From Bipolaris cookei (taxonomy: Eukaryota; Ascomycota; Dothideomycetes; Pleosporales; Pleosporaceae): a stretch of DNA of 64,000 bases. The position numbers and the translations under genes were made by a program. Each line of letters begins with the position of its first letter. Position 1 is the first letter of the stretch. The stretch lies in contig NRSV01000032.1 of assembly GCA_002286855.1 (NCBI GenBank), positions 62,001-126,000 on the forward strand, read 5' to 3'. The notes under the pieces are model-generated. The model was not told where the DNA came from and did not search any database. It saw nothing but the letters and a program-made list of their open reading frames with translations. Positions 20,763-29,776 of the stretch are shown piece after piece.

Positions 20763-21245
20763 ATGGCCCTCTCCACCTCCCTAGTCCTCTATACCCCAAC
20801 CCCCTCATCCACCCAAATATCAACCCGCCAATCCCTCACCCTCATCCCTTCCCACCTCTTCGCCCCCCAAACCGGCACCCTAATCGCCACTGAACTCATC
20901 TACCGCATCCTCATCGACATCCTAAACCGCCTTCTCTCCTCAGTCCAACACCTAGCCGCCCGCAGCATGTCCGAAGCATCAACATGGATGCAGCGGAAAT
21001 TACTGGAGCGGCGAACGCGGCTTGATGACAACGTTAGTTCGACTGAGAGTGGAGGTATTATGAAGGAGGTAGACAGAATGCGGGAAGAGCGGGGAGGATC
21101 AAAGTGTCCGTTAACTGGGAAGAAAGCTGTACAGGGACAAGGGCGCCCGATGGGACCTCCGGAGTGGGTGAAGGGTGTGTTGAGAGGTATTGATGAGGGG
21201 AGGATGGGGGAAAGGGATTTTTGGATCCAGACGCATGGGGAGTGA
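20763..21245 (+). CDS. Small protein of unknown function
   Basis: Single-exon ORF of 160 aa, MALSTSLVLYTPTPSS to IQTHGE, with a good CAACATGG start context. Residues 25-65 include a moderately hydrophobic helix (LIATELIYRILIDILNRLL) and residues 75-110 are charged and probably helical. There is no clear signal peptide or known domain. It shows the same C-rich to G-rich codon switch as several confirmed genes in the window, which supports it being real. It has no visible partner. Function unknown. Confidence 0.55.
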   Translation: MALSTSLVLYTPTPSSTQISTRQSLTLIPSHLFAPQTGTLIATELIYRILIDILNRLLSSVQHLAARSMSEASTWMQRKLLERRTRLDDNVSSTESGGIMKEVDRMREERGGSKCPLTGKKAVQGQGRPMGPPEWVKGVLRGIDEGRMGERDFWIQTHGE

Positions 21246-21672
21246 AGGGTGGGAGGTGTGATGCATGTCGAATTTTTCAACATGAGAATCGTGTTGACCC
21301 GTGATGCTGGATGGGATCGAGAGATCTCGGCTGGTGCGAGGACATTTGGAGCACTGGTTCCAACGGCAAGCTGAATAATGCTCGACGAAGAGAGTTGAAA
21401 TAGCGGCACCAAGATCTACCTCCCCTGCGTGTGGGGATGATGACGGAGTTGGGTCAGAAGCGAATGTAGCAGTAATGGTCAGGAACTGCTGTGGCATATC
21501 CGAGCAGGATGACAAGAGAAGAGAAGAAGCAAAGAGGACATTCTCAACCGAGACGAAGATTCGGATATCGAGATTGTAATAGGTAGATTCATCTCAAACA
21601 ACATTGACCCCCTTTCTTTCTATACTCCCATCATTACCATTACCCAGCACCCTATCATCCCATCCAAACACT
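21246..21672. other. Convergent intergenic region
   Basis: 427 bp between stop codons of the small protein and the carboxylesterase. Nothing recognisable beyond 3' UTR sequence. Confidence 0.4.
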
Positions 21673-23322
21673 CTAAACATGCCTCCTCCTTGCCCACTCA
21701 CTCAAATACTCCCTCCCCTCCACCCTCCACGTATCACTCTCCACATAACTCCCATTCTGCCCCCTGCCCCTCGCCTGAATCACCAAATCAAGCCCATCCT
21801 CGCCGTCACGATAGTGCGGCCAATTCGGCAACCCCTCGCCATTCGGATCGCCATTCGCAACAAACCTGATCCACTGCGCGCTCACCTCATCGCTAAGCGC
21901 CTTGTACTCAGGCCACGGACCATAGAAGCGCGGATTGTTAAACACAAACGCCACCTCAGTAAAGTGAGCAACGCCCATGAATGCTTCTGGGTTGCCGCCC
22001 TCGTCGGAGGTGGGGCTGTTCTGCCACGGGAGGGTGTTGAAGCGGTAAATATACGTGGGTGCGTACTTGGCATATTCACGGGCATCTGCGAGGCGAGGAG
22101 CGTGATAGAAGACGTCACCTAGTATTGCGGCTATGCGCTTGTACTGGAGGCCTTTCTCTGCGAAGGTCTCGACGCCTGTATTGAGGGGAATGCCTACGGT
22201 GGGGTCGTTGGGGTAGAGTTCCAGAATACGCTTGACAACTTTGTCCGGGAAATCGAAGCCGGTGCTGTTAAGGAGGAAGGCGTAGATGTCCTCGTCGGTA
22301 TTGATGACTCCATCGAAGGGCGCGTTGTCGGTTCCCTCGTCCGAGTTGGTACCGTACAAGTGAGGGATATGGGCGAAGCGACCGGAGGCGAGTAGCTCGG
22401 TTGGGTAGGCGGGCATAACGTCGCCATCTACAACTGGATACCAGCTTGGGCTGTAATTTGGAGCTGCAAGCACAGGAAAGATTGCATCGTATGACAGTGT
22501 ACGCAGACAAGCCAGTGTATCGGCTTCTTCCGAGCAGTTTGCCTTGTTGACAATGTTATTGTAAATGGGCTGATACCAGTCCGTACCGTTGTACCAAGCT
22601 GTTGCTGCAGAACCGGATTCCTGGATACTACGGTGGAAGAGACCATCTGTTTGACCGCCATATGACATAACCAACTGTCCAACTGCAAAACTTCCAGCCG
22701 ACTCGCCCCAGATAGTGACAGTGTCTTTATCGCCTCCAAAAGCCTCAATGTTCTCCGAGATCCATGCCAGAGCTTTTCGCATGTCTCGCAACGCAAGGTT
22801 CGTTTGGCCAGCACCCTGGATCTCTTGTGAGTAGAGCAGGCCCCACGCACCCTTGCGGTAGTTGATGCTAGCTCCAATAATGGGCTGGCCGATTTCTACA
22901 CTCCTTTGAACAATGTACGACAGATTGTAGTTTGCCAAATCCGTGGAGCCGATTTGGTAACTTCCACCGTGAATCCACACCGCAATTGGCAGCTTAGATT
23001 GCTCCTGTGGGGAGAAACCTGTTGGGCGCACAATATTGATGCTCAGGCAGTTTTCGCTCATGATGAGGCTGCTGTTCATTGAATCCGGGCATGTATCGCC
23101 ATAGGACGTGGCGGGACGTGTACCGTTCCATGTAGCATTCAGAGACTGTGGCACGCGGAAACGATTCTGACCTCCAGTATCTTGTGCGTATGGAATGCCT
23201 AGAAAGACATCCTGGTTGAAGGAGGGAAGGTACACGCCTTCATATGTACCGTTCAGTACTGTGACAGTAGGACCAATGGCCCATGCTGTTGTTGCCAAAA
23301 GAAAAGTTGCAAGTGCTCGCAT
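21673..23322 (-). CDS. Secreted type-B carboxylesterase/lipase
   Basis: Single exon. I start at 23322 (MRALATFLLATTAWA), which gives an ideal signal peptide and 549 aa; the longer ORF from 23364 would place 14 residues before it. Alpha/beta-hydrolase motifs: ENCLSINIVRP (type-B signature 2), WIHGGSY (oxyanion hole), and the nucleophile elbow TIWGESAGSFAVG with Ser near residue 200. The acid is probably Glu in TNSDEGTD and the His in MGVAHFTE. Several N-x-S/T sequons fit secretion. The family hydrolyses esters of varied alcohols; fungal members include lipases and feruloyl- or cholinesterase-like enzymes, so the substrate is open. Confidence 0.92.
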   Translation of the reverse strand: MRALATFLLATTAWAIGPTVTVLNGTYEGVYLPSFNQDVFLGIPYAQDTGGQNRFRVPQSLNATWNGTRPATSYGDTCPDSMNSSLIMSENCLSINIVRPTGFSPQEQSKLPIAVWIHGGSYQIGSTDLANYNLSYIVQRSVEIGQPIIGASINYRKGAWGLLYSQEIQGAGQTNLALRDMRKALAWISENIEAFGGDKDTVTIWGESAGSFAVGQLVMSYGGQTDGLFHRSIQESGSAATAWYNGTDWYQPIYNNIVNKANCSEEADTLACLRTLSYDAIFPVLAAPNYSPSWYPVVDGDVMPAYPTELLASGRFAHIPHLYGTNSDEGTDNAPFDGVINTDEDIYAFLLNSTGFDFPDKVVKRILELYPNDPTVGIPLNTGVETFAEKGLQYKRIAAILGDVFYHAPRLADAREYAKYAPTYIYRFNTLPWQNSPTSDEGGNPEAFMGVAHFTEVAFVFNNPRFYGPWPEYKALSDEVSAQWIRFVANGDPNGEGLPNWPHYRDGEDGLDLVIQARGRGQNGSYVESDTWRVEGREYLSEWARRRHV

Positions 23323-23811
23323 TGTCCCAACTCTTGTCATGAACACCCCGACGTCAACACACAAACACCAGTGATGTTTGTTGGAAACAGTACGGTGCGA
23401 AGTGGGTGCAAAGAAGAACCGTTCTCCAGCTTCTCCATAGCAGCAAGCCGAACGCTAACGGGAATCAGGCGTCCTAAGTCGTGAGTAAGGACCCTCGTAT
23501 TGTGGTATGACGTTCGTCCCATTTTGTGATAAGAGTCCATTTCGAGAGCGATCAGCGGACCTGGACCTCGGTAGTCAGGGATGATACGGAAGGTGGACAG
23601 GAACCTTGCATGGCGGCACTCCATCCAAATGTCCGCTCGACGGTGTCGGGCACGTGCGACAGTGACTTGATTGGTGCCAGCATTCCAACCGACAGACCCC
23701 ACCCAATATGTGATGCCTGTTATACTTACATACTCCGGTACTTGCACGGCCCTACCATGGGATGCCTGAAAGTAATGTGCATGTCAACCTGAAGAAGTCT
23801 CCAGTCCTGCC
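23323..23811. other. Intergenic region upstream of carboxylesterase
   Basis: 489 bp between two minus-strand genes; holds the esterase promoter and the 3' UTR of the next gene. ORFs on both strands here have no motif. Confidence 0.4.
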
Positions 23812-25002
23812 TCAGAAAATCTTCGACAGAAAGCTGTGTCTCTTCTTTGCTGGCTGATCTACCAGTTGTGCTGTCGCAAGCTGTGGTAGAGGATGTAGCA
23901 TATCCCCTGGCAACTCGACTGGCAGCGCTGCGACGCCATAATGCGGTTCTTTGCTTGGGAGTGAGATGTTCTGAACTATGCTTTGCTGGATATGCTGATT
24001 GTGCTGGTATAACGAAGCATTGTGGATTGAAGGGGATTGGTGAATAGTCATTGGCGATGAGGGAGTGCTAAAGGTGCCATTCAACTGTGATTGAATATGA
24101 GTCTGCATCTGAGGTCTTTGCATATGCCCATATGCATATTGTGGTATCTGTGGTTGAGGTGAAGGTGCCATGTTGGCGTGGTGCTGTTGCAAGCGCTGAG
24201 CACTCCAGAGCCTAAAAACCTCGTCCATGAGGATCGACCATTCTGGAGGTCCTCCCTGGAAGTTGTACTTGATAGATCCGTCCTGGAATGCGACGAAATA
24301 TTGGTCTGGGTGATACGGCGAGATGGCGACGTACTAGTTTACGTTAGGGCTGCCTCGATACAATCAGTAGAGCATGTCTGAATACTTACGATGATAGCCC
24401 CTGGCGCAGCATCTATTATGATTTTATTCAGTGTGCTGTAATGGCCATGGAAATCCCATGCTATGCGCCGATCAAGATACATGACGAACCATGCATTCTT
24501 CACACCGAGACTGACACAGATGGGGGTATCATGTGATTTTCGGAGTTTATCCTCGAGATCTGAAGGTATGCCAGCCCATATCGACCCTCTTCCCTGGGCG
24601 CAAGCAAAGTAGCTGAAGTTCTGGCCAAAGGTGATGAAGCACGAGCGAGCGGCATTCGGGAATGATTTCGACCATCGCGCAAGGTCAGGATAGTTGATGT
24701 CAAAGTAAGTTTGAGAAAAAACTATGTTTGATTAGCGCAATTTCAAAGAGGTGTATATCGTCTAAAGTAATACAGGCCGCTGTTCCTATGCATCCTACTA
24801 CTGCGGGACTGGGGCCTAATTACTCACATTGCTTGTCTTCTCCGTCTAATGTCTTGCACCCTACATACCACACTGGCTCTTGGGTATTGACACAAGGTGC
24901 GAGGGCAAGGCAATAAGGGCTAGCAATCCTCCAAGCAGGGCTCATGGAACTGTTGAATAACTGACGAAGTGTGGGTGGTATTTCATGGCTGTGCGCTGTC
25001 AA
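23812..25002 (-). CDS. Unknown protein with conserved aromatic core and Gln/Pro-rich tail
   Basis: Three exons on the minus strand: 24828-25002, 24390-24721, 23812-24333, giving 342 aa. Introns gtgagt...catag and gtaagt...actag keep the frame and join DGEDKQ to FFSQTYFDINYPDLARW and APGAII to YVAISPYHPDQYFVAFQDG. The core (residues 20-230) is rich in Trp, Tyr and Phe with strand-like segments such as GVKNAWFVMYLDRRIAWDF. The last 110 residues are Gln-, His- and Pro-rich and probably disordered, ending in KKRHSFLSKIF. No signal peptide. I do not recognise the family; the alternating strand and polar-turn pattern could be a beta-propeller or similar all-beta fold, but that is a guess. Confidence 0.75.
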
Positions 25003-25468
25003 TCACCTAGCCTCGTCCAGTCTGCACTTCAAGAAGCTCACAATTTCCATGTTTGGGGACAGTCGAAAAAGATGCTATTTTGCGGGCCGAAGACGAAGGA
25101 AATGTTTGACATTTTTCCAGGCTGTGTACAATGCTGGATATGGTGGAAGAAAGCGAGCACAAAAGTTGGAGTTGCCAGCGCGTCGCAAGGCGCCCGCCCA
25201 AGAAAGTGGCGCCTTAGGGCCTTGCGGACGTGGAGAGTCGGTCACCAACGGTACGGCCCAGAGCTGTCACCGGTCACGAGGGCTATACGAGAAATCCGCT
25301 TGAGTCGTTTTCTCTTATACATTACTGATAACACTTGAGGATTGGGAAATTTCCAATCGGCAACAGAGATTTTGAGAGAAACACGACTAGGGAATTGAGT
25401 GGGAGCAGATTCAGGTTGTGAGCGTTTTTGGTCATTAAAGAATGTAGGAGCAACGTTCCAAGACATCA
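25003..25468. other. Intergenic region
   Basis: 466 bp upstream of the unknown three-exon gene. ORFs at 24971-25338 plus overlap each other in different frames and look spurious. Confidence 0.4.
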
Positions 25469-26359
25469 TTATTGATTCACGACGTTTTGTACTGATGGCT
25501 CCTTTTCTTTCACAACTGGTATCTCCTCTTCATATATCTCCCTCACGCGTGCACTTGGAAAGGCCTTACGCAGCGTTTCGCCCATGTAGCGAATGCCCCA
25601 GTCTTCCGCTTGCCTATGCCCGACACAAGCTACCGACATGCCCAGTGCTTTCGCAGCTTCCAACCCACTAACCCGGGGTTGCCCAGTCAGATACAGCAGA
25701 TGCCTGCCGTCTTCATCCGGTGCTATCCATCCACGCTCTTGTGCCATCTGAAACACACGATGCACTTCACCCTCATTGAAGGCATTCATGATGGCGACGA
25801 AGCGTACTTCGTCCGACAAACCTACATGCGCCAGTTCGGAAACGCCAAACTGTTCTTGGATAGGAATCAGGAGCTCCTGTAGAGGCACGGTGATCTGTCC
25901 AATGACTCCAATCCTCCTCTCTGGATCTCCTTTATAGCCTTGAACGCAGAAGCAATTCGCGGTGTCTATGCCTAACCGTTCTGCTAGCGCTATGTTCCAT
26001 CCTACTGTCAGTACCTCGTCGAACGAAGTATGACTTGAAAGAACAAGGGTGCCTTTGCGCACGCTACGCCGATCGAGATTGAAGGGCCGGTGCAGGAAGC
26101 AGAGGGTGCGCGGTAGTCGTGGATAGATCTGCGCCGTAGAGCCCACAGTGTTGTCGTCCGATGGATAGCCGATCAAAGAGTAAACCCCTGGGGTTGGCGT
26201 CACGCTCAGTATAATCTGCTCGACTATCGCAGTCTCGGCATCGTAGCGAGGGTTTCGAGGAACATGGTAGAGTCGCTGGACGTCGTTTTCCTTGAGCGGC
26301 AGAATCGTTTCGACGAAACGCGTTACAGCCGCATGTGTAATCTTCTTCGGCCTTGACAT
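25469..26359 (-). CDS. NIF3/DUF34-like protein
   Basis: Single exon, 296 aa. Hallmarks: CFLHRPFNLDRRSV near residue 90, VLSSHTSFDEVLTVGWNIALAERLG around 108-131, and a C-terminal segment with LYLTGQPRVSGLEAA, ACVGHRQAEDWGIRYM. The HTSFD and GHRQ-E positions correspond to the metal-binding residues of the NIF3 (NGG1p-interacting factor 3) toroid family. Known members bind divalent metals and have been tied to transcription coactivators and GTP cyclohydrolase-like folds, but the general biochemical role is unsettled. It is divergent from the AlaX-like gene. Confidence 0.82.
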   Translation of the reverse strand: MSRPKKITHAAVTRFVETILPLKENDVQRLYHVPRNPRYDAETAIVEQIILSVTPTPGVYSLIGYPSDDNTVGSTAQIYPRLPRTLCFLHRPFNLDRRSVRKGTLVLSSHTSFDEVLTVGWNIALAERLGIDTANCFCVQGYKGDPERRIGVIGQITVPLQELLIPIQEQFGVSELAHVGLSDEVRFVAIMNAFNEGEVHRVFQMAQERGWIAPDEDGRHLLYLTGQPRVSGLEAAKALGMSVACVGHRQAEDWGIRYMGETLRKAFPSARVREIYEEEIPVVKEKEPSVQNVVNQ

Positions 26360-26965
26360 TGAAGAATGAGAGTCCAGTCTGTTCGTTAGTGGGGATCAAA
26401 GAAGTTCTTTCGCAAGCTTCGCGACTTTTGGCTTCAAGTACGTCATGATCGCATCTCAACTGTGAAACATTGAAAGTCCAGGCTTGCAATTCGCCCACCG
26501 CTTTGCGAATCGTTAGGTATGCGCCTTAACATCAAGTGCACACGCCTTCATTACATAATGAGTTGTGTGTGGAATTGAGAAGCAGCCCAAAAGGTTCTCC
26601 AAAAGGTTCTGATGTCTGTCGACATTGCTGATTGGCATCGCCACCCCCGGCATCGTGCCGTGCCCAGACAAAACGGGCCTAGGGTGAGGATTGCTTTCTC
26701 TCCCAAATCATCGTCGCTTCGTAGTGCGTACAGTTTTGAGCGTATGTTATTCATGAAAAAAATACATTTTGAAATAGATTTCCCTGCGTTGTAAGCCTAG
26801 TCAATCTAGTCATTCATGAATGTAGTCATCACTTTGACTAAGTGCACTTGCATTGCTTCCTGCGGCTTCTCTATCTTTCGATCTAAACTCTGGCCATCAT
26901 CCAGTCATACCTCATTCATACTGCCTCGTCGCTCTTTGTACCTCGAGTCGCACAGAATACAAAAT
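26360..26965. other. Divergent promoter, NIF3-like / AlaX-like
   Basis: 606 bp between start codons (456 bp if the upstream ATG at 26816 is used). Contains a direct repeat CCAAAAGGTTCT at 26587-26609. Confidence 0.45.
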
Positions 26966-28309
26966 ATGGGTGCCACGAGTATTTCTGCTCCTGCTATTGT
27001 AGGTGCGCTGCAATGCCAGAAAAACTCTTATCTTCAAACACTCGTGACTCAAGTAGTGTCGTGTGAAGAGTTTGTGCCCCCAAAAACATCGCAGCAAAAC
27101 GGCAAATCGAAAACCAAAAAGTCGACGGACCCAATCAAACACCTCGAGAATGGAGATGCAACAACAAGTAAGACCTGGCTGATTGAGCTCGCGGACTCGG
27201 TACTTTTCCCTGAAGGCGGCGGCCAACACACTGATCATGGCGTCCTTGTGCCCTTAGATGGTGAAAGCGAAGAGAAAATACCTATACGAAGTATTCAGCG
27301 CCATGGTCTCCGCTGCATACACTTTTCGCCTGCCCCTCTCACACCCGGTACGTCTGTACGTCAAGCCGTTGACTTTAATCGACGTTGGGATCTCATGCAA
27401 CAACACACTGGCCAACATCTTCTCTCCGCTGTCATGGACGGCATGAATTTGCCCACCCTAGGATGGAGCATGGGCCAGCCCGGGGAGATGAACTACGTCG
27501 AGTTACCACGCAAACCAACCGACGAAGAAATGCAGACGATACAAAAGGACTGCAATGCAAAGATTAGAGAAAGTATACCGATTACAGTAGAGACGCCAGA
27601 GGGCAAAGGGAGTGACAGTCTCCCTAAAGACTACGATCGCGAAAAGGGCGTGGTGCGGTTCATTAAGATTGGAGACATGGACTACAACGCCTGCTGTGGA
27701 ACCCATCTCCAAAATTCTTCGCACATTAATCTCATACTCCTGCACCATACACAATCCGTGCGAGGCACAAATTGTCGACTGTTCTTCACAGCGGGTGAAC
27801 GCGCGATCAAACTGGCCACAGAATCCATTGCAGGCCTTCGCTCCATTGCCGTCTCACTATCCTCAGGCTCAGCGCCAGCCGATGTGGCAGCCGGTATGCA
27901 AAGAATCACCGATCAGGTCTCTGAAGCACGGAAAAAGGAAAAGAAGCTACTCGCTGAAATTGCTTCATTCCAAGGCAAACGCATCAAGAATCGTCTTCAG
28001 GACCATGAAGCCGCATTCCTGCACCGCGCAAGCGAGGGACTGGATTTCATCAACCTCGTCCTCTTTGAGATCAAAGACACAGTCAAGGATCGAGATGCAG
28101 TCGTAGTCTTATCTACAGGCGAAGTCAAGAGCTCAGGGTCGCTCGTCATATTTGGCAAGCCGGAGTTGGTAGAGAAGATAGCGGCAAAGGTCAAAGAGGT
28201 TGTGAGCACAGTCAAGGGCGGAGGCAAAGGCGAAAAGTGGCAGGGCAAGGTCACAGAATGGCAAAAGAGCGAGTTTGAGGCGCTGGAAAAGATAGTGAAT
28301 GAGCAATAG
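26966..28309 (+). CDS. AlaX-like alanyl-tRNA editing protein
   Basis: Single exon; from ATG 26966 the product is 447 aa. It has the class II editing fold of alanyl/threonyl-tRNA synthetases: LFPEGGGQHTDHG near residue 90, the zinc/catalytic HTGQHLLSAV near 150, and CCGTHLQNSSHI near 250, giving the usual His-His-Cys-His metal set. The C-terminal 150 residues contain a coiled-coil-like SEARKKEKKLLAEI and a region resembling the DHHA1 or synthetase C-terminal part. AlaX proteins hydrolyse Ser- or Gly-tRNA(Ala) in trans. An in-frame ATG at 26816 would add 50 residues rich in Ser, Arg and hydrophobics (SIFRSKLWPSSS), possibly a mitochondrial targeting form. Confidence 0.88.
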   Translation: MGATSISAPAIVGALQCQKNSYLQTLVTQVVSCEEFVPPKTSQQNGKSKTKKSTDPIKHLENGDATTSKTWLIELADSVLFPEGGGQHTDHGVLVPLDGESEEKIPIRSIQRHGLRCIHFSPAPLTPGTSVRQAVDFNRRWDLMQQHTGQHLLSAVMDGMNLPTLGWSMGQPGEMNYVELPRKPTDEEMQTIQKDCNAKIRESIPITVETPEGKGSDSLPKDYDREKGVVRFIKIGDMDYNACCGTHLQNSSHINLILLHHTQSVRGTNCRLFFTAGERAIKLATESIAGLRSIAVSLSSGSAPADVAAGMQRITDQVSEARKKEKKLLAEIASFQGKRIKNRLQDHEAAFLHRASEGLDFINLVLFEIKDTVKDRDAVVVLSTGEVKSSGSLVIFGKPELVEKIAAKVKEVVSTVKGGGKGEKWQGKVTEWQKSEFEALEKIVNEQ

Positions 28310-28582
28310 ATTCTATAGAAAGGAGAATAGAGGGTATACGAAGCGGGTTGTCCAAGGGAATAGAGCGTAGATAGGAAATACAAGGTAGATATCGGGCAAC
28401 ATCTGTAGTGTGACTCTTCTCTGGCACATCACACCCTAAGTCGAAAAAGTAAATACATAGAAGAAAGAGAAGAAGAATATAGTCAGAGAAAGGAGAAAGA
28501 TGGAGGCGACACGTACAAGATATCATGTGTGCATAACCAGATGCACACGATATCTCAAAGTACCAGACAATAACTCTCAAGC

Positions 28583-29776
28583 TCAAACACTGTAGACCTT
28601 GACCGAGTTGATAAGCCAGTACGACTATCTTAAGTCAGCATATCAATTCCTCAAATCACTCATCAATGCAACTCACCTCCGAGAAATTCTGCGGCTGACT
28701 CGCAACATACGCCACACAACTCGGATTAACCTGCGCACAATTCGTCGACCCCCAAACACCCCCTGCCCAATCCCCACAAAACGTAACATCAAACACGATA
28801 TTCAAATCGCGAAACTTGGCATCGAAATCGCACCCACTGTTTCCGAAATTCGCGATTGGGGTGCCCCAAGTCGAGGGGTCGGGACTCCCGCTCCTGATGT
28901 TGGTGGGAACGTTGCGAGTAGCAAAGTACCAGACTTTGACGCCGGAGCTGGTCCAGAGGGTGGCGTAGACACCGCCGCCATTGGCGTTGAAGGGAGTGCC
29001 GAAGGAGACGGGGTTGTCGGCTTGGATGCCACAGCCGTTGAAGCCGCCGTCGGCGCCACAGTCGCCTGCGAGACGACGTCCGGTTTCGCCGCCGGGACCG
29101 ATGGAGGGATTACAACCTGGGGATGTATGCAGGGTTACTTGGTTGGAGCTCGAGAGGTGGACACCTTCGTAGATGTCGATTTCGCCTTGGTTGGGCCAGT
29201 TGGGGCCGACCATCCAGCTGTGGGGGAGTGAGTGTTAGTGAGATGTGGGATGAGATGTGGGGATGTGGAAAGGGAGACGTACAAGGCGGGCCAGGAGCCA
29301 CATGCACTACCGGGAACGTGGGCAAAGTCTGCAATGACGAGAGCGCGGTTATAAGCTGTCTTGCTTTGTATTCTGACACTCTTTCTTCCCGGACCGTTGG
29401 GGTCGAGGGTAGAGGTGGAGTCTACACCCATGTATACTTGATTGTTCTGCGTCTTGAACAGTCCATATTGCTGTGCTTGTTGTAAAGTTACATAGTCGAC
29501 GAAGCCATCTGCCATATCATGTCAGAAAGGAAAGCTCATAGACACTGGAGTGATGTGATACATACGCGTGGGATCAGCGATATCTTCAAAGTTGAACTTG
29601 CTGGCCCAGTTACTAGCATCATACGTATCAATCAGGCTGTAGGCTGCCGCAGCACTAAATTCCGAAGAAGACACAATCGTCGAGTTTCCATGTGTCCAGG
29701 AACCAGGGCCAGCAGGGAGTGCGGTGATACCGCGCCAAAGCAACGGTACCGAAACGAAGAGTGACTTGATAGACAT
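28583..29776 (-). CDS. GH16 endo-1,3(4)-beta-glucanase, secreted
   Basis: Four exons on the minus strand: 29566-29776, 29283-29508, 28677-29217, 28583-28624, giving 339 aa. The start MSIKSLFVSVPLLWRG gives a signal peptide. Splicing restores DPTHGFVDYVT at junction 1 and SWPAFWMVGPNWP at junction 2, followed by the catalytic GEIDIYEGVH (E-I-D-x-x-E, nucleophile and acid/base). The small last exon gives FSESYWLINSVKVYSV, the conserved GH16 C-terminus, so the stop at 28656 in the unspliced frame is intronic. Family: hydrolysis of laminarin-type or mixed-linkage beta-glucans, in wall remodelling or nutrition. No GPI signal or linker is visible. Confidence 0.92.

Noticed and set aside
28656..28676. 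Stop at 28656 as the real end of the GH16 protein
   Set aside because: A gtgagt donor precedes it, and splicing to 28624 restores the conserved ESYWLINSVKVY terminus.
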